Part shown: positions 48,485-59,421 of the stretch, piece by piece
Layout: each line of letters begins with the position of its first letter
How positions within the stretch are numbered: position 1 is the first letter of the stretch
NCBI RefSeq assembly: GCF_947259545.1
Contig: NZ_CAMYMK010000007.1
Span: 62,001-126,000 of the forward strand
Direction of reading: 5' to 3'
DNA: 64,000 bases
From: an uncultured Marinobacter sp.
Lineage (GTDB): Bacteria > Pseudomonadota > Gammaproteobacteria > Pseudomonadales > Oleiphilaceae
Translations under genes and position numbers: made by a program
Notes under the pieces: generated by a model
Told to the model about the DNA's origin: nothing
What the model saw: the letters and a program-made list of their open reading frames with translations, nothing else
The model's database searches: none

Positions 48485-48620
48485 TGTGTCTTCCGTATGA
48501 GGTTGTGAAGGTTCTTAGACTAATGGACAGGCCCGATATGGCACGTCCGGACCTTTATTTGTCGTAAAGTGGTGGTTATTGTACGGAGCCTGTCACACAA
48601 GGTACAGATCGAGTGGCCAT

Positions 48621-49250
48621 ATGACCGCAGACAATACAGAAGCACCCATCAGTGTCACCCCGCGCCGGAAGCCGGTTCAGGCTCGCAGTCGCGAGCGTGT
48701 GAATACGATCCTCGAGCATGCAGCCGCCATTTTCCATGAAGTTGGCGTGGACAGCACCAGTATGTCCGCCATTGCTCGCCAATCCGGCATGTCGCTGGCA
48801 TCCCTGTATCGGTATTTCCCGAACAAGGTCGCGATCGTAAAAGCCATTGCGGAACGCCATGTTGAAAAAATGGAGACCGCATTGCGGGAGCGCCTGGGGG
48901 AGGTCCTTCTGGTGGATGCGGTGGATGTTCTGATTGAGCTTTTTTATGAGTTCTACAGGACTGAACCTGCCTATGCTGCGATCTGGAGTGGTGTTGAAGC
49001 CATGCCGGAATTGCGCGAGCTTGATCTCCGGGAGCTCTATAACAACGCCAGGGATCTGGATGCCCGCTTGAGCGAGGAATACCCTCATATTCCCGATGAG
49101 CGGCGCTGGAATGCGTGCCTGGCGGTGCCCAGGTCCGCCGGGTCTGTTTTGAGACTGGCGGCGACATTACCAGAGGAGCAGGCGCGAGCCCTGGTTTTTG
49201 AGCTCAAATGCATGGTGAGAGCCTATTTGAAAGAGCTCATTTGTGAATAA
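48621..49250 (+). CDS. TetR-family transcriptional regulator
   Basis: A 209-residue regulator. RSRERVNTILEHAAAIFHEVGVDSTSMSAIARQSGMSLASLYRYFPNKVAIVKAIAERH (about 20-75) is a standard TetR DNA-binding domain. The C-terminal half is helical and not diagnostic (TetR_C group with FELKCMVRAYLKELI). Start ATG at 48621. No enzyme or transporter gene is adjacent on either side, so the target and ligand are unknown. Confidence 0.92.
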   Translation: MTADNTEAPISVTPRRKPVQARSRERVNTILEHAAAIFHEVGVDSTSMSAIARQSGMSLASLYRYFPNKVAIVKAIAERHVEKMETALRERLGEVLLVDAVDVLIELFYEFYRTEPAYAAIWSGVEAMPELRELDLRELYNNARDLDARLSEEYPHIPDERRWNACLAVPRSAGSVLRLAATLPEEQARALVFELKCMVRAYLKELICE

Positions 49251-49261
49251 TGCCCCCTTTT

Positions 49262-49759
49262 TCAGGATAAATAGCCAAGCGGCAGTGCCGTGCTGTCAAT
49301 CACCCGGCGTAGTACGAAACTGGAATGGACACCGCTGACCCCCTGAATGCGGGTAATTCGGTTGAGAAGGAAGTGATGGTAGTGGTCCATGTCCGGTACC
49401 ACGACTTTCAGCATGTAGTCGGCATCCTGGCCAGTTATCAGATAACACTCCTGAACTTCCGGATACTCCGCCACCTGCTCCTCGAAGGCCGCGAAACGTT
49501 CAGGCGTGTGGCGATCCATGCCGATCAGTATGACTGCGGTGAGCGATAATCCCAGCTTCTTGTGATCCAGAATGGTCACCTTCCGAACAATGATTCCGGC
49601 GCCCTCCATAGCCCTGACTCGCCGTAAACAGGGGGAGGGTGACAGCCCGACCTTGTCGGCGAGTTCCTGATTGGTGAGAGAGCCGTCCTGCTGCAATTGC
49701 TCCAGGATTTTGCGGTCAATTTTATCGATTTTTATGAGGGTTTCAGGCATTGGTGGCAT
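49262..49759 (-). CDS. Lrp/AsnC-family transcriptional regulator
   Basis: A 165-residue regulator with an N-terminal helix-turn-helix (DRKILEQLQQDGSLTNQELADKVGLSPSPCLRRVRAMEG) and a C-terminal RAM ligand domain containing LITGQDADYMLKVVVPD. Lrp relatives sense amino acids such as leucine. It is divergent from leuA across 146 bp, so leuA control is a reasonable guess. AGGGCG lies about nine bases before the ATG at 49759; an ATG three codons in is also possible. Confidence 0.93.
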   Translation of the reverse strand: MPPMPETLIKIDKIDRKILEQLQQDGSLTNQELADKVGLSPSPCLRRVRAMEGAGIIVRKVTILDHKKLGLSLTAVILIGMDRHTPERFAAFEEQVAEYPEVQECYLITGQDADYMLKVVVPDMDHYHHFLLNRITRIQGVSGVHSSFVLRRVIDSTALPLGYLS

Positions 49760-49905
49760 AATATTGCGCCCTGAATGAATTGATGGGCAGAAACGACTAA
49801 AATACTAGACTAGAAACGAAAAATAGCAATCATTTGTCCCGGAATCCCGGTTAATCTGTACACCATATAGAGATTGTCCCCAGAGAAGCTCAAGGAAAAG
49901 ACGTC

Positions 49906-51603
49906 ATGGCATTTGATCATCGCAAGTATGTTGCTTTTAAGCCGGTTGCCAAGAAAGATCGTCGCTGGCCGGATCGCGTGATTGAAAAAGCACCTACCTG
50001 GTGTGCGGTGGACCTTCGTGATGGTAACCAGGCACTGGTCAAGCCCATGTCAGTTGCCCAGAAGCAGCGTCTGTTCGATTTGCTGGTGAAGCTGGGCTTC
50101 AAGGAAATTGAAATCGGCTTCCCGGCAGCCAGTCAGCCGGATTTTGATTTTTGCCGCAAGTTGATTGAAGAGGACCGCATTCCGTCGGATGTGAAAATCC
50201 AGGTGTTGACTCAGGCCCGCCCGGAACTCATTGAGCGCACCTATGAGGCGTTGCAGGGGGCGAAGCAGGCCATTGTCCACGTTTATAACTCCACATCCAC
50301 CGTTCAGCGTGAACAGGTGTTCGGTCTTGACCGTGACGGCATTCGGGATATCGCAGTGAACGGTGCCCGTGTGGTGCAGGAAATTGCCGCACGCCACCCG
50401 GAAACGGATTGGACCTTCCAGTACTCCCCGGAAAGCTTCACCGGCACCGAGCTGGATTTTGCCGCCGAGGTGATTGATGCCGTCAATGACGTGTGGCGTC
50501 CGGACCAGGGACAGCCGGTGATTATCAATCTGCCGGCTACCGTCGAGATGGCAACACCGAACGTGTTTGCCGACCAGATAGAGTGGATTTGTGACCGGGT
50601 CCGTTACCGTGAACACATCAGCATCAGCGTTCACACCCACAATGACCGTGGCTGCGGGGTAGCGGCGGCCGAACTGGCGGTCATGGCCGGTGCTGACCGT
50701 GTGGAGGGCACCCTGATGGGGAACGGTGAGCGCACCGGGAATATGGATCTGGTCACCATGGCGATGAACCTGTACTCCCAGGGAATCGATCCGACACTGG
50801 ATCTGTCCGGCATGGCGGAGATTACCGAGGTTGTAGAGGCCTGTACGGAGATATCGACCCACCCACGCCACCCCTATGCGGGTGAGTTGGTCTTTACGGC
50901 TTTCTCCGGCAGCCATCAGGATGCCATTCGCAAGTGTCTTTCCAGGCGCAATGATGGCGATGTCTGGAACGTGGCCTACCTGCCCATCGATCCCCGTGAC
51001 CTCGGCCGCCGGTATGAAGAGGTGGTTCGTATCAACAGCCAGTCCGGTAAGGGTGGTGTGGCTTATGTATTGGAGCGTGACTACAAGATCACCCTGCCAC
51101 GCTGGTTGCAGATTGAGTTCAGTAAAGTGGTACAGGGTGAAGCCGAGGTCAACGGTGGTGAGATTGACTCCATGACCATTCACCGCCTGTTTGAAGAGCG
51201 ATACCTGAAGGTGCACGCAGCATGGGCGTTGACCTCCTACGATCTACACCGTGATGAAGACGGTGTGATGGCTGTCGTCAGCATGGGGCAAGAGCGCCCG
51301 GTTCGTCTGGAAGGGCGTGGCCTTGGTGCAGTGGAAGCGGTTTCCGCGGCACTGGAGGAACGGTACGGGGTGAAAATCGCCGTTGAGGCATACGATGAGT
51401 TTGCTTTGGGTGAGGGCACTAACGCCAATGCGCTGGCGTGTATCCGTCTGATTGCCAATAACGCTCACTGCAGTGCTGCGGCGCTGGCAGAAGACACTAC
51501 TTCCGCCACCCTTCAGGCATTGCTTTCAGCGGTTGCGCAAGTAGTCGATGTGCCGGTGAATGCTGCATCCATTGCAGAACCCGCGGAGTCTGCCGGGGTC
51601 TGA
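49906..51603 (+). CDS. leuA: 2-isopropylmalate synthase LeuA
   Basis: First committed step of leucine synthesis: condenses acetyl-CoA with 2-ketoisovalerate. The catalytic motif DLRDGNQAL (36-44) and metal-binding HTH at 243-245 mark the TIM barrel; the C-terminal regulatory domain (about 430-560) mediates leucine feedback inhibition. At 565 residues it is the longer, Pseudomonas-type LeuA. GGAAAAG lies upstream of the ATG. No leuBCD genes are in the window. A strong bidirectional terminator follows 19 bp after the stop. Confidence 0.96.
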   Translation: MAFDHRKYVAFKPVAKKDRRWPDRVIEKAPTWCAVDLRDGNQALVKPMSVAQKQRLFDLLVKLGFKEIEIGFPAASQPDFDFCRKLIEEDRIPSDVKIQVLTQARPELIERTYEALQGAKQAIVHVYNSTSTVQREQVFGLDRDGIRDIAVNGARVVQEIAARHPETDWTFQYSPESFTGTELDFAAEVIDAVNDVWRPDQGQPVIINLPATVEMATPNVFADQIEWICDRVRYREHISISVHTHNDRGCGVAAAELAVMAGADRVEGTLMGNGERTGNMDLVTMAMNLYSQGIDPTLDLSGMAEITEVVEACTEISTHPRHPYAGELVFTAFSGSHQDAIRKCLSRRNDGDVWNVAYLPIDPRDLGRRYEEVVRINSQSGKGGVAYVLERDYKITLPRWLQIEFSKVVQGEAEVNGGEIDSMTIHRLFEERYLKVHAAWALTSYDLHRDEDGVMAVVSMGQERPVRLEGRGLGAVEAVSAALEERYGVKIAVEAYDEFALGEGTNANALACIRLIANNAHCSAAALAEDTTSATLQALLSAVAQVVDVPVNAASIAEPAESAGV

Positions 51604-51622
51604 ATCGGTTCCAGATGCCAAT

Positions 51623-51648
51623 AAAAAGCCGGCATGTGCCGGCTTTTT
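51623..51648. terminator. Bidirectional intrinsic terminator between leuA and csp
   Basis: AAAAAGCCGGCA and TGCCGGCTTTTT form a perfect 12-bp stem, with T-runs on both strands. It can end the rightward leuA transcript and the leftward cold-shock transcript. Confidence 0.93.
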
Positions 51649-51701
51649 ATACTGCCTGGTTATTGCCATTGCCCGTGAGGGGCAAAGGCGGTCGCGTAAC
51701 C

Positions 51702-51911
51702 TCAGACCGGGGTTACGTTCTCCGCCTGGGGACCTTTCGGGCCCTGTGTTACGGTGAACTGTACCTGCTGACCTTCGGTCAGGGTACGGAAACCGCTGGC
51801 ATTGATTGCACTATAGTGAACGAACACGTCACTGCCACCGTCCTGAGCGATGAAGCCAAAGCCCTTGGACTCGTTAAACCACTTAACGTGGCCGGTTTTT
51901 GTATCAGACAT
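51702..51911 (-). CDS. CspA-family cold-shock protein
   Basis: A 69-residue nucleic-acid chaperone. [19 protein letters not shown] contains RNP1 (KGFGFI) and DVFVHYSAI contains RNP2 (VFVHY). This is the compact CspA form, without the tail seen in the protein encoded at 23.6 kb. A sigma70-like promoter at 52079-52106 predicts a leader of about 160 nt, the length typical of cold-inducible cspA messages. It ends at a bidirectional terminator. Confidence 0.97.
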   Translation of the reverse strand: MSDTKTGHVKWFNESKGFGFIAQDGGSDVFVHYSAINASGFRTLTEGQQVQFTVTQGPKGPQAENVTPV

Positions 51912-52078
51912 TGATCTTTCCTGTATTCCTGAAATTTTGCCCTCACGGGACCTTCGGTTTTTTGAAGTTAAACCGATGCTGAGAAATCCGAGCGTACTGA
52001 GGAAGGGGCAACGAAGAGCACTGCGGCAGGACGTTGGAACACTTTCACCAAATACCGCTGTATTTTCACAGCAATTTC

Positions 52079-52106
52079 AGTATAGACCGACTTTCGGGGT
52101 CGTCAA
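52079..52106 (-). promoter_or_regulatory. Sigma70-type promoter of the cold-shock gene
   Basis: On the minus strand TTGACG (-35) and TATACT (-10) are separated by 16 bases. Transcription would start near 52072, about 160 nt before the ATG. Confidence 0.7.
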
Positions 52107-52172
52107 CGCTTTTTGATGACTTTTCTTGAGGTTTTTAAAGTAGCAAAAACAACGGGTTGTCATAGAATCGTC

Positions 52173-52211
52173 ACCAAATATCCCGGCCCTTGCCGAGCTG
52201 GGATATTTGGT
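52173..52211. other. 12-bp AT-rich inverted repeat after CoA ligase gene
   Basis: ACCAAATATCCC (52173-52184) and GGGATATTTGGT (52200-52211) pair perfectly around a 15-base loop. It begins 17 bp after the stop of the leftward CoA ligase gene. No T-run follows, so it is either a weak terminator or an operator. Confidence 0.45.
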
Positions 52212-52227
52212 TGTTACTGGCGCGGGG

Positions 52228-54102
52228 TCAGTTTCGGAAGTGCTGGTTGATTTCTTCCAGAATGGCCGGGTCGTCAATGGTGCTGGGCACTACGTAATCT
52301 TCTCCGTCCGCTATCTGGCGGATAACCCTTCGGAGTATTTTTCCAGAACGGGTTTTGGGCAGTCGCTCGACAACCATAGCCCGGCGAAAACAGGCAATGG
52401 CGCCGATCTTTTCCCTTACCATCTCTACTAATTCTTCCTCCAGCTCATCGTGATCAATGGTTGCACCATCCTTAATGAGCACGAGGCCGACGGGAACCTG
52501 CCCCTTCATTTCGTCCTGGGCGCCAACCACGCAGCACTCGGCGATCGCTGGATGAGAGGCAACCACTTCCTCCATTTCCCCGGTCGACAGGCGGTGGCCC
52601 GCGACGTTAATGACGTCATCGGTCCGTCCCATGACAAACACATAGCCGTCATCATCAATAAAACCGCCGTCCCCTGAGCTGTAAAAGCCTTCAATGGGTT
52701 CAAGGTAGGTCTTTCGGAAGCGCGCATCGTCGCCCCATACCGTCATCATGCAGCCCGGAGGCAAGGGAAGCTTGACCGCGATCTGTCCCTGTTCTTCGGT
52801 AGCCATCTGGTTGCCTTCCATGTCCACCACCTGGACATTGAACCCGGGGGAGGGAACCGTGGCGGAGCCGGGCTTGGTAGCCATCATTTCAATGCCGACG
52901 GGGTTGCAGCAAATGGCCCAGCCGGTTTCGGTCTGCCACCAGTGGTCCAGCACAGGCAGGCCGGTCTGTTCCCGCAGCCACTCGTACGTCGCGGGATCCA
53001 GGCGCTCGCCGGCCAGAAACAGCCGCTTCAGTGAACTGATATCGTATTGCGAGAGCTGGTCTGCTTCCGGGTCTTCCTTGCGCACTGCCCGAAAGGCGGT
53101 TGGCGCGGTGAAGAGCATATTAACCTTGTGATCCCGTACCACGCGCCAGAAGGCCCCGGCATCCGGTGTCTTGACCGGTTTGCCCTCATAAAGAATGGTT
53201 GTGCAGCCTGCAAACAGGGGGGCATATACGATGTAGCTGTGGCCGACGACCCAGCCCACGTCTGAGGCGGCCCAGTAAACATCGCCGGGTTTAGCATCGT
53301 AAACCAGTTTCATGCTGTAACGGAGTGCGACAGCGTGGCCGCCGTTGTCTCTCACCACGCCCTTGGGCTTGCCAGTGGTGCCTGAGGTATAAAGGATGTA
53401 AAGCGGATCGGTGGATTTGACCGGGACCGGGTCTACCGGACCGGCGTTGGCTGCCAGCTCTGACCAGTCATAATCCCGTCCCTCCTGCAGCTGTGCTGTG
53501 GCCTGAGGGCGCTGATACAGAATGCAGAATTCGGGTTTATGGCTGGCCTGGTTGATGGCTTTGTCCACCAGCGGTTTGTATTCAATGATTTTCGTTACTT
53601 CGATTCCGCAGGAAGCGGTAATGATGGCCTTTGGGCGGGCATCGTCGATTCGCACGGCCAGTTCATGGGCAGCAAACCCACCAAATACGACGGAATGTAT
53701 GGCCCCGATCCGGGCGCAACCGAGCATCGCCACAACCGCTTCGGGTATCATCGGCATGTAGATGATTACGCGATCGCCCTTGGCGATTCCCCGGTCTTTC
53801 AACGCACCGGCGAACCTGGCGACATCAGCGGTCAGTTCGTTATAGGTGTAGGATTTCTGGGTATTGGTTACCGGGGAGTCGTAGATAAGGGCAGTCTGAT
53901 CTCCGCGACCTGCTCGGATATTGGCGTCGAGCGCGACGTCGCAGGAATTGAGCTCGCCGTCGGGGAACCACACGCCGTGACCATTGTCGGTTGCCTGCCA
54001 GATGGTCTCAGGGGATTTGAACCAGTCAATGTTCGCAGCCTGCTCGCGCCAGAACTCGTCAGGCCTGTCTATGGAACGCCTGAATTCAGAGTTGTAGTCC
54101 AT
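52228..54102 (-). CDS. prpE: Propionyl-CoA synthetase (PrpE-type acyl-CoA ligase)
   Basis: AMP-forming ligase that activates propionate (or acetate) with ATP and CoA. It has YILYTSGTTGKPKG (ATP loop), the DHWWQTETGW block, FYSSGDGGFIDDDGYVFVMGRTDDVINVAGHRLS (hinge) and the acetylation-controlled Lys in PKTRSGKILRR. The start YNSEFRRSIDRPDEFWREQA resembles PrpE more than Acs. ATG at 54102 has GAGGTAG six bases upstream; a start at 54150 would add 16 residues. No other prp genes are near, so it is a stand-alone copy. Acetyl-CoA synthetase activity cannot be excluded. Confidence 0.88.
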   Translation of the reverse strand: MDYNSEFRRSIDRPDEFWREQAANIDWFKSPETIWQATDNGHGVWFPDGELNSCDVALDANIRAGRGDQTALIYDSPVTNTQKSYTYNELTADVARFAGALKDRGIAKGDRVIIYMPMIPEAVVAMLGCARIGAIHSVVFGGFAAHELAVRIDDARPKAIITASCGIEVTKIIEYKPLVDKAINQASHKPEFCILYQRPQATAQLQEGRDYDWSELAANAGPVDPVPVKSTDPLYILYTSGTTGKPKGVVRDNGGHAVALRYSMKLVYDAKPGDVYWAASDVGWVVGHSYIVYAPLFAGCTTILYEGKPVKTPDAGAFWRVVRDHKVNMLFTAPTAFRAVRKEDPEADQLSQYDISSLKRLFLAGERLDPATYEWLREQTGLPVLDHWWQTETGWAICCNPVGIEMMATKPGSATVPSPGFNVQVVDMEGNQMATEEQGQIAVKLPLPPGCMMTVWGDDARFRKTYLEPIEGFYSSGDGGFIDDDGYVFVMGRTDDVINVAGHRLSTGEMEEVVASHPAIAECCVVGAQDEMKGQVPVGLVLIKDGATIDHDELEEELVEMVREKIGAIACFRRAMVVERLPKTRSGKILRRVIRQIADGEDYVVPSTIDDPAILEEINQHFRN

Positions 54103-54199
54103 ACCATCTACCTCATGAGCCCGTTGTTGTTCTACTGTTGTTAATGACAACTGTAGGCACTTTGAGGGGAAGGACTACTAGACCATAGGCTTAGTCGGG

Positions 54200-55558
54200 C
54201 TATTCCCTGGAAGAATGGACCTCTGTGACGGTGGCGGTGAGATCGCCTTTGGCAAGGCGTGTGTTGATGACGTCGCCGGTAGCAACGTCGTTGGCATCCC
54301 TGATAATGGCGCCGTCGCTTTCGCGTCGGGTAATGGCGTAGCCCCGTCCGAGTGTGGCCAGCGGGCTGACCACGTGCAGTGTCTGACTGGTATGGCTCAG
54401 CCTTTCCTGGTGGCGATCCAGGCGGTGCCGGATGGCTTTGTCCAGCTTGTCCTGCTGGCGCAGCAAATTGTCCCGGGCCTGGTCGAGCCGGCGCCCGGGG
54501 GATTGCATCAGCAGGCGCTGCTTCAAGTGCTCCGCACGCAGCGCGCGCTGCTCCAGGGCGGTGTTCATGGCTTTTCCCAGGCGCATGTCGAGCTCATCCA
54601 TACGCTGGGCTTTGTCCATCAATTCCCGTCGGGGGTCCCTGAGCCGGGCTGCCAGATGCATCAACTGTGTTTCCTGGCGCTGCAGGGTGCGCCGCACGGC
54701 ATTGGCAAGGCGGATTGCTTGCTCATCCACTTGCCTGATCCATTCCCGCTGGTCCGGGGAGATTTTCTCGGCTGCGGCGGACGGAGTCGGGGCCCTGAGA
54801 TCGGCAACAAAATCAGCGATGGTCACGTCCACCTCGTGGCCCACTGCGCTAACCGTGGGGATACGGCAGTTTGCGATCGCCCTCGCGACGGCTTCTTCGT
54901 TGAAACACCAGAGATCCTCGAGGGAGCCACCACCGCGACCGATCACAAGCACGTCGGCCACGCCATGGGATTGAGCCTGGTCAATGGCACGGACTATGTC
55001 AGCGGTTGCCGCCTTGCCCTGCACAGCCGTGGGATAGAGGGTGACCGGTATGGCAGGGCATCGGCGAGCCAGAACAGTCAGGATGTCGTGAATGGCGGCG
55101 CCGGTTGGTGAGGTGACCACGCCAATGTGGTGCGGCACAGTGGGCAGTGTTTTCTTGCGGGCAACGTCGAACAACCCCTCGAGTTGCAGCTTTCTCTTCA
55201 GCTCCTCGTACGCCTGTTGAAGCGCGCCCAGACCAGCAGGCTCAAGGTGTTCGACGATAATCTGGAAGTCACCCCGGTTCTCGTACAATGTAACCTTGCC
55301 GCGAATTCTTATCTGGTCGCCTTCTTTGGGCAACTCACGGATGCGCTGATTGAAGCCCCTGAACATTGCGCACCGGACCTGGCACTTCCGGTCCTTCAGG
55401 GAAAAATACCAATGCCCGGAGGATGGGCGTGAGAAACCTGACAGTTCGCCTTCCACCCAAACCTGCATGAAGCTGGTTTCCAGCAGATGTTTGGCCTGAT
55501 GATTCAGTTCGCTGACACTCAATGCCCGGGGACGGGAATCCTGAAAGGGGGTGTTCAA
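54200..55558 (-). CDS. xseA: Exodeoxyribonuclease VII large subunit XseA
   Basis: Catalytic subunit of exonuclease VII, which degrades single-stranded DNA. An N-terminal OB fold (1-100, LSELNHQAKHLLETSFMQVWVEGELSGF) is followed by the catalytic domain with VVTSPTGAAIHDIL and GRGGGSLEDLWCFNEE, a long coiled coil (about 265-390) and a C-terminal segment (LATLGRGYAITR). Length is 452. The start is TTG, with GGGAG seven bases upstream. It is divergent from guaB. The small subunit xseB is not in the window. Confidence 0.95.
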   Translation of the reverse strand: MNTPFQDSRPRALSVSELNHQAKHLLETSFMQVWVEGELSGFSRPSSGHWYFSLKDRKCQVRCAMFRGFNQRIRELPKEGDQIRIRGKVTLYENRGDFQIIVEHLEPAGLGALQQAYEELKRKLQLEGLFDVARKKTLPTVPHHIGVVTSPTGAAIHDILTVLARRCPAIPVTLYPTAVQGKAATADIVRAIDQAQSHGVADVLVIGRGGGSLEDLWCFNEEAVARAIANCRIPTVSAVGHEVDVTIADFVADLRAPTPSAAAEKISPDQREWIRQVDEQAIRLANAVRRTLQRQETQLMHLAARLRDPRRELMDKAQRMDELDMRLGKAMNTALEQRALRAEHLKQRLLMQSPGRRLDQARDNLLRQQDKLDKAIRHRLDRHQERLSHTSQTLHVVSPLATLGRGYAITRRESDGAIIRDANDVATGDVINTRLAKGDLTATVTEVHSSRE

Positions 55559-55657
55559 TGTATGACTCCCTGCTTCTATATACGCAATAGCCGAAAAATG
55601 AAGGGCAAAAATAGCGGAATTTCAAAAAGATGCAATGGAAGGTTCAAACAGCGCTGG

Positions 55658-55686
55658 TTTACTGTCTATCCACGCCCATTTATAAT
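55658..55686 (+). promoter_or_regulatory. Promoter of guaBA
   Basis: TTTACT (-35, 55658-55663) and a perfect TATAAT (-10, 55681-55686) are separated by 17 bases. A start near 55693 gives an 80-nt leader before guaB. Confidence 0.72.
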
Positions 55687-55697
55687 AGTCCGATTAA

Positions 55698-57236
<1,539 letters not shown>

Positions 57237-57250
57237 TCATGCCGTTTCGG

Positions 57251-57275
57251 GCGCGGCTCAGGGGCTGAGCCGCGC
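57251..57275 (+). other. Intercistronic hairpin between guaB and guaA
   Basis: GCGCGGCTCAG and CTGAGCCGCGC form a perfect 11-bp stem with a GGG loop, followed by TTATTATTTC. It may act as a partial terminator or mRNA stabiliser within the guaBA message. Confidence 0.6.
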
Positions 57276-57300
57276 TTATTATTTCTGATCCGAGGACTCC

Positions 57301-58878
57301 ATGGCCCAGAACATCCACGACCACCGCATTCTGATTCTCGATTTTGGTTCCCAGTACACCCAGCTGATCGCACGCCGCGTGCGGGAAATCGGGGTTTACT
57401 GTGAGATCAAGGCCTTTGATATCACCGACGAAGAACTCGAGTCGTTTAATCCCAAAGGCATCATTCTTGCCGGCGGTCCTGAATCTGTCACACAGCTTGG
57501 TGGTCCTCGTGCTCCGGATGGTCTGTTTGATCGTGGCATTCCTATTCTGGGCATTTGCTATGGTATGCAGACCATGGCGGAGCAGCTCGGAGGCCGTGTG
57601 GCCAGCTCCGAAAAGCGGGAGTTCGGCTATTCACAGGTCAAGGTAAGGGCAGCCGGGCCACTGTTGCAGGATATCACCGATCACCTGACGGCAACCGGTG
57701 AGTCCCTGCTGGATGTGTGGATGAGTCACGGTGACAAGGTGGTGGCCTTGCCTGATGGGTTTGAACTGCTGGCCTCTACCGAAAGTGCCCCGATTTCCGC
57801 CATGCAGGATGTCAGCCGTAATCTGTACGGCGTGCAGTTTCATCCGGAGGTGACCCATACCCTTCAGGGCAAGCGTATCCTTGAACATTTCGTGCTGAAT
57901 ATCTCCGGCTGCGAGGCGTTGTGGACGCCCGCCAAGATCGTTGACGATGCGGTACAGCAGATCCGTGATCAGGTGGGTACTGACAAGGTGTTGCTTGGTC
58001 TCTCGGGAGGCGTGGATTCGTCCGTGACAGCGGCGCTGCTGCATAAGGCCATCGGTGACCAGCTGACCTGTGTGTTTGTGGATAATGGCCTGTTGCGTTT
58101 GCACGAGGGCGATCAGGTCATGGACATGTTCGCCAGCAACATGGGCGTGAAAGTAATCCGTGTGGATGCAGAGGAGTTGTTCCTGTCCAAGCTCAAGGGC
58201 GAAGCGGACCCGGAGAAAAAGCGCAAGATTATCGGCAACACCTTCATTGATGTGTTTGATGAAGAAGCTGCCAGCATCCGCGACGTGAACTGGCTGGCTC
58301 AGGGCACTATCTACCCGGACGTGATTGAATCCGCAGCGTCCAAGACCGGTAAGGCGCACGTGATCAAGTCCCACCACAATGTGGGTGGCCTGCCGGAAAC
58401 CATGAAAATGAAGCTGGTGGAGCCGCTGCGAGAGCTGTTCAAGGATGAAGTTCGCCGCATCGGGCTGGAGCTGGGGCTGCCATACGATATGGTGTATCGC
58501 CACCCGTTCCCTGGTCCGGGGTTAGGTGTTCGCATCCTGGGTGAAGTGAAGAAAGAATACGCGGATATTCTTCGCCGTGCCGATGCCATCTTCCTGGAGG
58601 AGCTGCATCGTGCCGACTTCTATCACAAAACCAGTCAGGCATTTGCCGTATTCCTGCCCGTGAAGTCCGTGGGTGTGGTCGGCGATGCCCGCCGCTATGA
58701 ATACGTTATCGCTCTGCGTGCCGTAGAAACCATCGATTTCATGACCGCTCGCTGGGCTCACTTGCCCTATGAGCTTCTGGAAACGGTGTCCAACCGGATT
58801 ATCAATGAGATTACCGGTGTGTCCCGCGTAACCTATGACGTGTCGTCCAAACCACCGGCAACCATTGAGTGGGAATAA
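57301..58878 (+). CDS. guaA: GMP synthase GuaA
   Basis: Converts XMP to GMP with glutamine and ATP. The N-terminal glutamine amidotransferase has Cys86 in GICYGMQTM and the His/Glu pair in QFHPEVTHT. The ATP pyrophosphatase loop [16 protein letters not shown] lies near residue 235, and the C-terminal dimerisation domain ends [24 protein letters not shown]. At 525 residues it equals E. coli. It is the second gene of guaBA and is followed 18 bp later by tadA. Confidence 0.98.
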   Translation: MAQNIHDHRILILDFGSQYTQLIARRVREIGVYCEIKAFDITDEELESFNPKGIILAGGPESVTQLGGPRAPDGLFDRGIPILGICYGMQTMAEQLGGRVASSEKREFGYSQVKVRAAGPLLQDITDHLTATGESLLDVWMSHGDKVVALPDGFELLASTESAPISAMQDVSRNLYGVQFHPEVTHTLQGKRILEHFVLNISGCEALWTPAKIVDDAVQQIRDQVGTDKVLLGLSGGVDSSVTAALLHKAIGDQLTCVFVDNGLLRLHEGDQVMDMFASNMGVKVIRVDAEELFLSKLKGEADPEKKRKIIGNTFIDVFDEEAASIRDVNWLAQGTIYPDVIESAASKTGKAHVIKSHHNVGGLPETMKMKLVEPLRELFKDEVRRIGLELGLPYDMVYRHPFPGPGLGVRILGEVKKEYADILRRADAIFLEELHRADFYHKTSQAFAVFLPVKSVGVVGDARRYEYVIALRAVETIDFMTARWAHLPYELLETVSNRIINEITGVSRVTYDVSSKPPATIEWE

Positions 58879-58896
58879 ACAGGTATCAAGTCGGGC

Positions 58897-59421
58897 ATGA
58901 GCGTTGGCGCCGCTACGGATAAGCGTTGGATGGCGCGCGCCCTGGCGCTGGCTGAACAGGCCGCTGCACGGGGTGAGGTGCCGGTTGGTGCTGTCGTTGT
59001 TCTTGATGGGCGGGAGATCGGTGCCGGGTTCAACGCACCGATCAGTGATTGTGACCCCACGGCCCATGCCGAGATCCGAGCGCTGAGAGACGCAGCGAGA
59101 CGGGTTGGCAACTACCGTTTATCCGGCGCTACGCTGTATGTCACGCTTGAGCCTTGTACCATGTGTGTGGGTGCCATTGTTCACAGTCGTATCAGCAGGC
59201 TCGTGTACGGTGCCACCGAACCCAAGGCGGGCGCGATTGAATCGGCACGTCACACGTTGGAGGAAGAGCACTTCAACTGGCGGGTTGAAGCTTCTGGTGG
59301 CGTGCTCGCCGAGCGTTGTGGCGAAGTGATCAGTCAGTTTTTCAGTCGTCGGCGCGCGGAGATGCGTCGCCAACGGCAGCAAAGAACACACGATTCAGGG
59401 AAGGGGCAGGGCAAACCATGA
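58897..59421 (+). CDS. tadA: tRNA adenosine(34) deaminase TadA
   Basis: Zinc deaminase that turns A34 of tRNA-Arg(ACG) into inosine. Zinc and catalysis: His57 and Glu59 in HAEI, Cys87 and Cys90 in PCTMC. RWMARALALAEQAAARGEVPVGAVVV is the family start. Length is 174. Its basic C-terminus (SRRRAEMRRQRQQR) is typical. The stop overlaps galE by four bases. In P. aeruginosa tadA also follows guaA closely, as I recall. Confidence 0.96.
   Translation: MSVGAATDKRWMARALALAEQAAARGEVPVGAVVVLDGREIGAGFNAPISDCDPTAHAEIRALRDAARRVGNYRLSGATLYVTLEPCTMCVGAIVHSRISRLVYGATEPKAGAIESARHTLEEEHFNWRVEASGGVLAERCGEVISQFFSRRRAEMRRQRQQRTHDSGKGQGKP

Larger units (their letters stand above)
51912..52227. other. 316-bp spacer with cold-shock leader
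   Basis: No gene is seen. The leftward part (51912-52072) is the predicted untranslated leader of the cold-shock mRNA. A promoter lies at 52079-52106, and a 12-bp hairpin at 52173-52211 follows the end of the CoA ligase gene. Confidence 0.6.

Noticed and set aside
50050..51216. A 388-codon open frame antisense to leuA
   Set aside because: leuA on the plus strand is complete and conserved; the antisense product has no family features.
57631..58503. A 290-codon open frame antisense to guaA
   Set aside because: GuaA is full length, with catalytic residues present; the antisense frame has no support.
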